A stretch of DNA of 64,000 nucleotides from Amorphoplanes digitatis (GTDB taxonomy: Bacteria; Actinomycetota; Actinomycetes; Mycobacteriales; Micromonosporaceae), in assembly GCF_014205335.1 (NCBI RefSeq), contig NZ_JACHNH010000001.1:6504501-6568500 (forward strand), given 5' to 3'. The notes beneath the pieces are model-generated. The model was not told where the DNA came from. It ran no database searches and was given only the letters and a program-made list of their open reading frames with translations. The position numbers and the translations under genes were made by a program. Shown one piece after another: positions 50,751 through 58,003 of this stretch (the stretch's first letter is position 1; each line of letters begins with the position of its first letter).

Positions 50751-51761
50751 ATGGCCGGAGCCGCCCTGCTCGAGCCCGACGACGCCGCGTGGACCGACGC
50801 GCTGAGCCGGATCAGGCACGACGTGTACCACCTCCCGGAGTACGTGCGCATCGACGCCGGACTCTCCGGAGGGGCTCCGGCCGCCTACCGATACGACGAG
50901 GCGGGCCAGGTCCTGCTGCTCCCCCTGGTCCTGCGCCCCGTGCCGGACACCGACCTGCGCGACGCGATCTCCCCTTACGGATATCCCGGCCCGGTCGCCG
51001 ACACCGCCGACCCGGCGTTCTGGTCGCGCGCCGCGGCGGCGATGACCGAGTCGCTGCGCGCGCTCGGCGTGATCACCGCCTTCGTCCGGCTGCACCCGCT
51101 GCTGCGAGCCCCGGCCGCGGCCCTCGCCGAGGCCGGCACGGTCGTCCAGCACGGCGAGACGGTCTCCGTCGACCTCTCCCTGACGCCGGAGCAGATGTGG
51201 CACCAGACCCACCGCACCCACCGCAATCAGATCAACAAGGCCCGGCGGGCCGGTGTCTCGGTCGTCTTCGACGACTGGGACCGCTACGACGCGTGGATCG
51301 GCACCTACCACGCCACCATGCGCCGGGTCGGCGCGGCGGACTTCTACTTCTTCACCGCCGAGCACTTCCACCGGCTGCGCGCGGCCCTCGGCGAGCGGAT
51401 GCACCTGGCGGCGGCGCTCTCCGCCGACGGCGACCTGCTCGGCGGCAACCTGTTCTTCGAGTACGACGGATTCATGCACACCCACCTGCAGGCGACCCGG
51501 GACGGCGGCGTCCAGTACGCGGACAAGCTGCTCTACGACGAGGTCCGCCGCTGGGGCCGGGACCGCGGCAACTCGATCTACCACCTGGGCGGCGGCCTCG
51601 GCGGTGCTTCCGACTCCCTGTTCGCCTACAAGGCGGCGTTCGCCGCGGGCCGGCAGGCGTTCCACACCTGGCGGGTGGTCGCGGATCCGGACGCCTTCGA
51701 GAAGCTGGCCGGCCCGCCGACACCGGAGGCGCTGGCGGGCCGTTTCCCTCCGTACCGTTAG
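50751..51761 (+). CDS. FemAB-like GNAT transferase 2 (paralogue of the 48450 gene)
   Basis: A 336-residue protein with the same motif series as the gene at 48450 and obviously derived from the same ancestor by duplication. The two are similar over the whole length (for example RHDVYHLPEYVRIDAGLSGG against DHDMYHESEYVVLDARLYGG). GAAGGGG precedes the ATG, which lies 3 bp after the FAD monooxygenase stop. It is the last gene of the first half of the polysaccharide locus, and its TAG overlaps the TAA of the convergent VOC gene. Confidence 0.83.
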   Translation: MAGAALLEPDDAAWTDALSRIRHDVYHLPEYVRIDAGLSGGAPAAYRYDEAGQVLLLPLVLRPVPDTDLRDAISPYGYPGPVADTADPAFWSRAAAAMTESLRALGVITAFVRLHPLLRAPAAALAEAGTVVQHGETVSVDLSLTPEQMWHQTHRTHRNQINKARRAGVSVVFDDWDRYDAWIGTYHATMRRVGAADFYFFTAEHFHRLRAALGERMHLAAALSADGDLLGGNLFFEYDGFMHTHLQATRDGGVQYADKLLYDEVRRWGRDRGNSIYHLGGGLGGASDSLFAYKAAFAAGRQAFHTWRVVADPDAFEKLAGPPTPEALAGRFPPYR

Positions 51762-52171
51762 CCCTGTTTGAGCTGGGTGAAGCGGATGTGGTTGCCGAAC
51801 GGGTCGCGCATGCCGCAGTCGATCCCGTACTCGCGCTCGGTGGGCTCGTCGGTGAACTCGACGCCGAGGCCGAGCAGCGTCTCGTAGGTCTTGCGGCAGT
51901 CGTCCGTGGTGAGGATCAGCATGCCGCCCGCCGCGCCCTTGGTCAGCAGCTCGCGGACCTGCCGCGCGGTGTCCTCGGACATCTGCGGGCCGCCGGGCTT
52001 CGCCAGCAGGATCTGGCGGTCGGGATGGCCGGGGACGTTGACGGTCAGCCAGCGCATGAAGCCGAACTCGACGTCGGCGTTGACCTCCAGGCCGAGCTTG
52101 CCGACGTAGAAGTCGAGGGCCTCGTCCTGGTCGAGGACGTAGATCTGTGAGTGTGTGATCGCGGTGAACAT
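51758..52171 (-). CDS. VOC (glyoxalase/bleomycin-resistance fold) family protein
   Basis: A 137-residue VOC protein. It opens MFTAITHSQIYVLDQDEALDFYVGKLGLEV and ends MRDPFGNHIRFTQL, the two beta-alpha-beta-beta-beta modules of the fold, with His7 and a late Glu/His as candidate metal ligands. Substrate is unknown. The ATG at 52171 is preferred over a GTG at 52180 because the family usually begins MFTAI. It is the last gene of a GyrI-like/AraC/VOC minus-strand operon that interrupts the polysaccharide genes. Confidence 0.85.
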   Translation of the reverse strand: MFTAITHSQIYVLDQDEALDFYVGKLGLEVNADVEFGFMRWLTVNVPGHPDRQILLAKPGGPQMSEDTARQVRELLTKGAAGGMLILTTDDCRKTYETLLGLGVEFTDEPTEREYGIDCGMRDPFGNHIRFTQLKQG

Positions 52172-52219
52172 GCTCGTCACGCTACCCAGCGTGCCGGCCG
52201 AAAACTTATCCGAAACTGC

Positions 52220-52612
52220 TCAGCCGCTCGGCCGGGTCCAGGCCATCGTGTAGCAGGTCGGCAGGCCCGTGGTCCCTTTCTGCCGGCGGTACGCCCGCGG
52301 CGAGCGGCCGACGATCTCGCGGAACGTGCGGCTGAAGGTGCCCGGGCTGCCGAAGCCGACCTGGAAGCAGATATCGGTGATGCTGGTGTCGGTCTCCCTC
52401 AGCAGGAACATCGCCCGCTCGACCCGGCGGCGCTGGAGGTAGCGGTGCGGCGTCTCGCCGAACGTGGCCCGGAAGGTGCGGGTGAAGTGCGCCGACGAGA
52501 CGTGGGCGATCCGGGCCAGGGCCGCGACGTCCAGCGGTTGCGCGTACGCGCGGTCCATCGCGTCCCGGGCCCGCAGCATGCGGCGGTTGGTGTCCTCGAC
52601 GGCGCTGCCCAC
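52220..52612 (-). CDS. Short AraC-family regulator (DNA-binding domain only)
   Basis: A 130-residue protein consisting of just the AraC double helix-turn-helix domain (LDVAALARIAHVSSAHFTRTF and SITDICFQVGFGSPGTFSRTF), with no separate ligand domain. It lies 7 bp after the GyrI-like gene and 48 bp before the VOC gene in the same direction. The GyrI-like protein next to it may supply the ligand-binding half, since the AraC-GyrI fusion is common. The start is a GTG at 52612; an internal ATG at 52579 is possible. Confidence 0.85.
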   Translation of the reverse strand: MGSAVEDTNRRMLRARDAMDRAYAQPLDVAALARIAHVSSAHFTRTFRATFGETPHRYLQRRRVERAMFLLRETDTSITDICFQVGFGSPGTFSRTFREIVGRSPRAYRRQKGTTGLPTCYTMAWTRPSG

Positions 52613-52619
52613 GACGCCA

Positions 52620-53249
52620 TCACACCACGTCGGCGGCGCGGACCGGCTGTCTGAGGATGGTGCGCTGCCGCTCGGGCGCGACCTTGCGGAAGTCGCTGAG
52701 ATAGATCTCGTGGTGCTTGCCGGTCATGCGCAGCCCCTGCCCGGGGATGACCTCGTGGTGCAGCCGCGCGAGCACCTCCGCCTCGTCGTCGAACGAGCCG
52801 ACGTGCAGGGTCTGCACGCACAGCCCCTCGGACAGGGTCTCCAGGCGCACGTCGTCGAGGCGCGGCGGCCGGCCCTTCGCGCCGGCCTGCTCGACGGCGG
52901 CGGCGAAGGCGGCCCCGTCGATCCAGTCCGGGACCATGAGCATCAGCGTCCAGTCCCACCGCGACTTGTCCCGAGCCGAGGTGAAGGAGTCCATGTCCTC
53001 GGCCCACCACAGGCCCTCCAGCGGCGGCACGACGTAGTCGCGCCCGAGGTCACGCTTGCTGGCGAACTTCAGCTTGTACGCCACCGGGTAGAGCGCCCGC
53101 ACCGCCTCGGCGAAGACCGGCGAGGTGTTGGGGTCGCCGCGGCCGTCGATCATCAGGTACCGCAGGTCGGGCACGGTCACCGTCCGCACCTGGCCCCGGC
53201 GCGCCCGGTATGCGTCGAGCGTCGTCTTGAAATCGGTCTTGTCCGTCAT
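52620..53249 (-). CDS. GyrI-like small-molecule-binding domain protein
   Basis: A 209-residue protein with the GyrI/SHS2-like fold (VRTVTVPDLRYLMIDGRGDP near the start; CVQTLHVGSFDDEAEVLARLHHEVI; TGKHHEIYLSDFRKVAPERQ at the end). Such domains bind hydrophobic effectors. The ATG at 53249 is chosen because AGAGG precedes it and the domain begins soon after. It heads an operon with the AraC-type regulator and VOC protein, suggesting a sensing unit for a small molecule. Confidence 0.83.
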   Translation of the reverse strand: MTDKTDFKTTLDAYRARRGQVRTVTVPDLRYLMIDGRGDPNTSPVFAEAVRALYPVAYKLKFASKRDLGRDYVVPPLEGLWWAEDMDSFTSARDKSRWDWTLMLMVPDWIDGAAFAAAVEQAGAKGRPPRLDDVRLETLSEGLCVQTLHVGSFDDEAEVLARLHHEVIPGQGLRMTGKHHEIYLSDFRKVAPERQRTILRQPVRAADVV

Positions 53250-53358
53250 CGCGTCCCAGCCTCTCAGGTGCGTGACCGACGACGCACCGGGCACCGAATC
53301 TCCCGGTTCTGTGCTTATATTTCCCGACCCTGACCAAGATCCGCTCGGAGTGACCGGC

Positions 53359-54270
53359 ATGTCGTACCCCCCGCCCGAGAACGAACCCGGCCCGCCTCAG
53401 GCCTATTGGCCGGCGGGCATGCCCGCCTATCCCGGATCGGCGATGCCGTATCTCGACCCGCGGTTCGACCCGGCCGATCCGCTGGCCTCCGCCGACTTCG
53501 CGGGCTGGTGGCGGCGCGGCTTCGCCGTCGTCCGGCGGGGCTGGCGCACGCTGGCCCTGGTGCAGGTGCTCACCGCCGTTGCGGGCCTGGTCCTGCTGGT
53601 CCCCGCCCAGTTGTTCGTCGACCTGAGCTCCCGGGACCTCTCGGAGCCGGACGGTCTGCCCGTCCCGCTCCTCGCCGCCAACGGGCTCCTGATGCTGGCC
53701 ACCTGCCTCGAGCTGCTGATCTATCTGATCGGCACGCTGGTCGCGGTGCGGGTCACGGTCAGCATCGCGACCGGCGCGGACATGCGCGTCGGGCAGGCGG
53801 TGCGGGCGGTCCTGCCCCGGGTGCCGGCGCTGATCGGCTGGTCGCTGCTGACCGGCCTGATCACGTTCGCCGCCGTGCTCGCCTGCATTCTGCCGGTCTT
53901 CTACGTCGGTGCGGTCTTCGTCGTGCTGCCGGTCGTGGTGCTGTTCGAGCGGGGCAACGCCGTCTCCCGTTGTTTCAGCCTCTTCCACAACGACCTCGGC
54001 GCCGCCGTCGCCCGGATCGCCACGATCGCCGGCCTGGGCCTGGCCATCTCGCTGCCCTTCATCGTCGGCAGCGTCGCGCTGAGCCTCCTCCTCGACGGGA
54101 CGGCGTTCACGGGCACCGGCGGCGTCATCGCGGCCTCGGTGACGGGCTCGGTCCTCGACGGGATGGGCTCGCTGATCTGCGGCGTCGTGCTGACCCCGCT
54201 GATCGTGGCCACCTACGCTGACCTGCGCGCCCGCCGGGAACCGTTCAGCACGGCGTGGCTCAACGCCTGA
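53359..54270 (+). CDS. Polytopic membrane protein with Pro-rich N-terminus
   Basis: A 303-residue protein. The first about 55 residues are Pro/Tyr/Gly-rich (opening MSYPPPENEPGPPQAYWPAG). The rest carries about six hydrophobic helices arranged in glycerophosphoryl-phosphodiesterase-membrane-domain-like fashion, including ALVQVLTAVAGLVLLVP and AVARIATIAGLGLAI. GGAG lies eight bases before the ATG at 53359. Function unknown. It is divergent from the GyrI-like operon and precedes the LexA gene by 9-30 bp. Confidence 0.7.
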   Translation: MSYPPPENEPGPPQAYWPAGMPAYPGSAMPYLDPRFDPADPLASADFAGWWRRGFAVVRRGWRTLALVQVLTAVAGLVLLVPAQLFVDLSSRDLSEPDGLPVPLLAANGLLMLATCLELLIYLIGTLVAVRVTVSIATGADMRVGQAVRAVLPRVPALIGWSLLTGLITFAAVLACILPVFYVGAVFVVLPVVVLFERGNAVSRCFSLFHNDLGAAVARIATIAGLGLAISLPFIVGSVALSLLLDGTAFTGTGGVIAASVTGSVLDGMGSLICGVVLTPLIVATYADLRARREPFSTAWLNA

Positions 54271-54300
54271 GGCGTACGGATGGGGCAGTATTCAGGGGTG

Positions 54301-54939
54301 ATGCCGGATTTGGACCTCGACACGTCCAGGCTGGCTCCTCGGCAGCGGCAGATCCTGGCGGTCATCCAGAAGTGGGCGGTCAACCACGGCCACTCGCCGT
54401 CCACGCGTGAGATCGGTGACGCGGCGGGGCTGTCGAGCTCGTCGGTCAGCCGGCACCTGCGCAACCTGGAGGAGCTCGGCTTTCTCCGCCGCGGCCGCAC
54501 CGCGACCCGTCCGGTCGACATCCGCATGTTCCTGCCGGCCGCCACCCGCGACGAGGGCGACCCGGACACCGTCGGCATTCCCCTGGTCGGCGTCATCGCC
54601 GCCGGGAGCCCCATCCTGGCCGAGGAGGCGCCCGAGGAGATCCTCACGCTGCCGCGCGGCCTGGTCGGCCGCGGCGACCTGTTCAGCCTCCGGGTCCGGG
54701 GCGACTCGATGACCGACGCGGCGATCTGCGACGGGGACATCGTGGTGGTCCGGCGGCAGCCCGAGGCGTACAACGGCGACATCGTGGCCGCGATGATCGA
54801 CGAGGAGGCCACCGTCAAGGTCTACCGCCGCCGCGCCGGGCACGTCCTGCTCGAACCGCGCAACCCGGCCTACGAACCCATCGACGGCGACCGTGCGGTC
54901 ATCCTGGGCAAGGTCGTCTCGGTCCTGCGCCGCGTCTGA
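54301..54939 (+). CDS. lexA: LexA-family SOS-type repressor with intact autocleavage site
   Basis: A 212-residue LexA-like repressor. The winged HTH (STREIGDAAGLSSSSVSRHL) is followed by the peptidase S24 domain with cleavage bond Ala101-Gly102, catalytic Ser136 (VRGDSMTD) and Lys173 (ATVKVYRR), so it can self-cleave on RecA activation. The ATG at 54301 is used; GTG 54298 and ATG 54280 are alternatives in the same frame, with similar support. No GAAC-N4-GTTC SOS box is visible just upstream, so autoregulation by a standard site is not evident. It is convergent with the polysaccharide genes, 25 bp away. Confidence 0.85.
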   Translation: MPDLDLDTSRLAPRQRQILAVIQKWAVNHGHSPSTREIGDAAGLSSSSVSRHLRNLEELGFLRRGRTATRPVDIRMFLPAATRDEGDPDTVGIPLVGVIAAGSPILAEEAPEEILTLPRGLVGRGDLFSLRVRGDSMTDAAICDGDIVVVRRQPEAYNGDIVAAMIDEEATVKVYRRRAGHVLLEPRNPAYEPIDGDRAVILGKVVSVLRRV

Positions 54940-54964
54940 GGGCACGGGCTGTCGTGTTCGCGGC

Positions 54965-56056
54965 TCAGCGTGCGGGTGCCGAGGCCGGGGCGAAGGCGGC
55001 GAGGACGTCGGCGATCCGGCGGATGTCGTCGGAGTCGCAGCGGTGGTCGACCGGCACGGTCAGCATCCGCTGTGCCAGGTCGGCCGCCTCCTCGTCGCCG
55101 CTCCACAGTCCGGCCCGGTCCTGGTGCCAGTGGACGGGCGCGAAGATGCCGTGCCCGGCGAGGTGGTCGCGCAGGGCGTCGCGGGTCTCCTCGGAGGGGC
55201 ACAGCAGCTGCACCCGGAACGGCGCCGCGTCGGCCGGGCCGCCGGTCAGGACCGACCAGGCGGGGCAGCGCTCGGGCAGGACGTCGAGCAGCGCGCGGAC
55301 GTTGCCGGTGCTTGTCGCGCGCAGGCCCGCCACGTCCAGCAGCGGCAGCGTGGCCACGGTGACGGCGTTGGCCGGGCCGGCGCTGCCGAGCAGGGCGTAC
55401 TCGCCCTGCTGTTGCAGCGCGCGGAAGCCGTCCTTGCCGATCGGACGGCCGTCGAGCCAGGCCGACTTCAGCAGCATCGCGGCGAGCTTGAGCTGGGCGC
55501 CGGGGCTCTCCTCGCCGCGCGGCCGGGGCAGGTCGAGGCCGGCGGGCGACCACAGCAGGCCGCCGTCGGGCAGCGGCAGCGTCTTGCGCAGCGAGGCGAC
55601 GGCGTACGCCGCGGTGCTCTCGCGCGCCCAGGCGCTGAAGGGGTCGTGCGAGTGGTCCTCCACGACGTCGACGCCGGGGTGCCTGTCCCGCCACGCGTCC
55701 CAGGGGTCGCGGACGTCGCGCCCGAACAGGTTCTGGGCGAGCACCACGTCGCCGGGCTCGGCGAGCAGCGTCTCGAAGCTGGGGCCCCGCTCGTCCGGCA
55801 GGTGCCGGTACCAGCCGATCGGTGCCTCCGCGGAGAGCGCCTCGGCGACGCCCATGCAGAAGTAGGACGGCATGTGCAGCCGGCCGCCGGGCGGCAGCTG
55901 GTGCAGCGCGGCGATCAGCGCGCCGCAGCCGGTGGCGAACAGCGCGTGCCGGCTCGGCAGCCATCGAGGCAGGCCGCCGCCCTGATCGGCGCCGAGCAGG
56001 GCGGCGGGGTCCCAGTGGAATTCCGATCCGACCTCGCGGGGCCGCTCAGGCGGCAC
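54965..56056 (-). CDS. DegT-like PLP protein (atypical sugar aminotransferase)
   Basis: A 363-residue fold-type I protein of DegT-like layout. Candidate PLP residues are Lys158 (SLRKTLPLPDGG) and Asp134 (DVVEDHSHD), with SRHALFATGCGALIAAL resembling the phosphate-binding segment. It is more diverged from standard sugar aminotransferases than the protein at 40494. The GTG start overlaps the end of the sugar-transferase gene by 11 bp, so the two are translationally coupled. It is last in the operon capD - UDP-sugar dehydrogenase - phosphoglycosyltransferase - this gene. Confidence 0.75.
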   Translation of the reverse strand: MPPERPREVGSEFHWDPAALLGADQGGGLPRWLPSRHALFATGCGALIAALHQLPPGGRLHMPSYFCMGVAEALSAEAPIGWYRHLPDERGPSFETLLAEPGDVVLAQNLFGRDVRDPWDAWRDRHPGVDVVEDHSHDPFSAWARESTAAYAVASLRKTLPLPDGGLLWSPAGLDLPRPRGEESPGAQLKLAAMLLKSAWLDGRPIGKDGFRALQQQGEYALLGSAGPANAVTVATLPLLDVAGLRATSTGNVRALLDVLPERCPAWSVLTGGPADAAPFRVQLLCPSEETRDALRDHLAGHGIFAPVHWHQDRAGLWSGDEEAADLAQRMLTVPVDHRCDSDDIRRIADVLAAFAPASAPAR

Positions 56057-56702
56057 GGCGCACGTCCACGTCCACTTCCTGCGCCCGGCGGATGTTCAGC
56101 TCGTCGACGTGCACGGGCGCCTCGTCGCGCCGCAGGGTGGCCACCGTGCGCCAGATGATCCGCAGGTCCAGCGCCGGCGACCAATGGTCCACGTACCAGC
56201 GGTCCAGCGCGAAGCGCTGCGGCCAGTCGATGTCGTCGCGGCCGTTGACCTGTGCCCACCCGGTGATACCCGGCTTGACCTCCAGGCGCCGCCGGTCCTC
56301 GGCGGAGTAGTTGGCGGCCTGCGGCAGCACGTCCGGCCGGGGACCGACAAGCGCCATCTGCCCGCGTACCACGTTGATCAGCTGGGGCAGCTCGTCGAGG
56401 CTGGTGCGGCGCAGGAACCGGCCGCAGCGGGTGATCCGCGGGTCGTTCTCCACCAGCCCGAACGGGTCGCTGATGCCGAGCGTGGCGCTGAGCGCGACGG
56501 AGTCGTGCACCATCGAGCGGAACTTCAGCATCCGGAACGGCACGCCGTCGCGGCCGGCCCGGTCCTGCACGAACAGGACTCCCTTGCCGTCCGCGATCCT
56601 GATCCAGGCCGCGACCGCGACTATCACCGGCGACAACAGCACCAGCGCGAGGGCGGCGGCCAGGCGGTTCAGGCAGTCCCAGAGCAGGCGTACGGGTTCC
56701 AC
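56046..56702 (-). CDS. Initiating phosphoglycosyltransferase (WcaJ/PglC type)
   Basis: A 218-residue bacterial sugar transferase. One N-terminal re-entrant/membrane helix (AAALALVLLSPVIVAVAAW) precedes the catalytic part with KFRSMVHDS, the D-E motif in RRTSLDELPQLINVVRGQMALVGPRPD and the closing KPGITGWAQVNGRDDI. It transfers a sugar-1-phosphate from a UDP-sugar to undecaprenyl phosphate, starting the repeat unit. The short, single-helix form matches the small PglC type rather than five-helix WbaP. It lies 15 bp after the dehydrogenase gene. Confidence 0.92.
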   Translation of the reverse strand: MEPVRLLWDCLNRLAAALALVLLSPVIVAVAAWIRIADGKGVLFVQDRAGRDGVPFRMLKFRSMVHDSVALSATLGISDPFGLVENDPRITRCGRFLRRTSLDELPQLINVVRGQMALVGPRPDVLPQAANYSAEDRRRLEVKPGITGWAQVNGRDDIDWPQRFALDRWYVDHWSPALDLRIIWRTVATLRRDEAPVHVDELNIRRAQEVDVDVRRAA

Positions 56703-56717
56703 GGCGACTCCTTCGGC

Positions 56718-57974
56718 TTAGAGCGACTCGATGGTGGGTCCGGTCAGGCGGTGCCGGGTGTCCAGCACGTAGCGGGCGTGGCGCACGACCAGGTCCAGGT
56801 CGAACGCGTCGTGGTCGGCGAGCAGCACCACGGCGTCGGCCGCGGCGATCTGCTCCTCGGTGAGCGCGACCCGCACGACCCGCTGGTCGACGTGCGCGTC
56901 CTCGACCACGTGCGGGTCGGCGGCGCGGACCTCGGCGCCCATGTCCAGCAGCAGCGAGGCGACCCGCCGCGCCGGCGACTCACGGGCGTCGCCGGTGTTC
57001 TTCTTGTACGCCAGCCCGAGCAGCAGCACTGTCGAGCCGTTCACCGCCTTGCGGTGCCGGTTGAGCGCACCGACCAGGCGCCGCACGACGTAGTCCGGCA
57101 TGTGGTTGTTGATGTCGTTGGCGAGCTCGACGAAGCGGAAGCTCTGCCCGAGGGTCCGCTGCACCCGCCAGGACAGGTACGACGGGTCGATCGGCAGGCA
57201 GTGGCCGCCGACGCCCGGGCCGGGCACGAAACGCATGTACCCGAAAGGCTTCGACGAGGCCGCCTCGATCGCCTCCCAGACGTCGATGCCGAGGTCGTTC
57301 GCGAACACCGCCAGCTCGTTGACCAGAGCGATGTTGACGTGCCGGAACGTGTTCTCGAGCAGCTTCGCCAGCTCCGCGACCTTGCAGTCGGAGACCGGAA
57401 CGGTCTGCTCGACGACCGAGCCGTAGAAGGCACGCACCCGCTCCAGGGAGGCCTCGTTGACGCCGGAGACGACCTTCGGGGTGGTGACGAGGTTCCACTG
57501 CCGGTTGCCCGGGTCGATGCGCTCGGGGCTGTAGCCGAGGAAGAAGTCCGTGCCGGCGACCAGGCCGGAGCCCTCCTCCAGCAGCGGCGCGACCAGCTCG
57601 GTGGTGGTGCCGGGGTAGGTGGTCGACTCGAGCGCGACCGTCGCGCCGGGCCGCAGGTAGCGGGACAGGGTTCGCGCGGAGTCCTCTATGTACGCGAGGT
57701 CCGGCGTGCCCTCGCGCAGCGGCGTGGGTACCGCGATGACGGCGACGTCGAAGCCCGCCAGCGAGCGCGGATCCGACGACGGCTGGAACGCGCCGCTGTC
57801 GAGGATCTCCTGCAGCTCGGCCGAGGAGACGTCATCCACGTAGGACTCGCCGGCGGCGAGCCGCTTGATCCGCTCGTCGTCTACGTCGAAGCCGACGACC
57901 GTGTGGCCGACCTGTGCGGCGCGGACGGCGAGCGGTAGCCCCACGTATCCCTGACCGGCGATGACGACCCGCAT
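56718..57974 (-). CDS. UDP-sugar 6-dehydrogenase (UDP-GlcNAc/UDP-ManNAc dehydrogenase, WbpA-like)
   Basis: A 418-residue NAD-dependent enzyme of the UDP-glucose/GDP-mannose dehydrogenase family. The N-terminal Rossmann motif is MRVVIAGQGYVGLPLAVRA, the middle helix carries KLLENTFRHVNIALVNELAVF, and the catalytic Cys is in GGHCLPIDPSYL. LAYKKNTGDARESP is the usual C-terminal hallmark. It oxidises the sugar C6 to a uronic acid by two NAD-dependent steps. AGGAGGGG lies about nine bases before the ATG at 57974. It lies 29 bp after the CapD-type gene. Confidence 0.9.
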   Translation of the reverse strand: MRVVIAGQGYVGLPLAVRAAQVGHTVVGFDVDDERIKRLAAGESYVDDVSSAELQEILDSGAFQPSSDPRSLAGFDVAVIAVPTPLREGTPDLAYIEDSARTLSRYLRPGATVALESTTYPGTTTELVAPLLEEGSGLVAGTDFFLGYSPERIDPGNRQWNLVTTPKVVSGVNEASLERVRAFYGSVVEQTVPVSDCKVAELAKLLENTFRHVNIALVNELAVFANDLGIDVWEAIEAASSKPFGYMRFVPGPGVGGHCLPIDPSYLSWRVQRTLGQSFRFVELANDINNHMPDYVVRRLVGALNRHRKAVNGSTVLLLGLAYKKNTGDARESPARRVASLLLDMGAEVRAADPHVVEDAHVDQRVVRVALTEEQIAAADAVVLLADHDAFDLDLVVRHARYVLDTRHRLTGPTIESL

Positions 57975-58003
57975 GGGCCTGCTCCCCTCCTGTGCCCGGG
58001 CGC

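Noticed and set aside
54271..54300. SOS box upstream of lexA
   Set aside because: No GAAC-N4-GTTC palindrome is present in the short gap.
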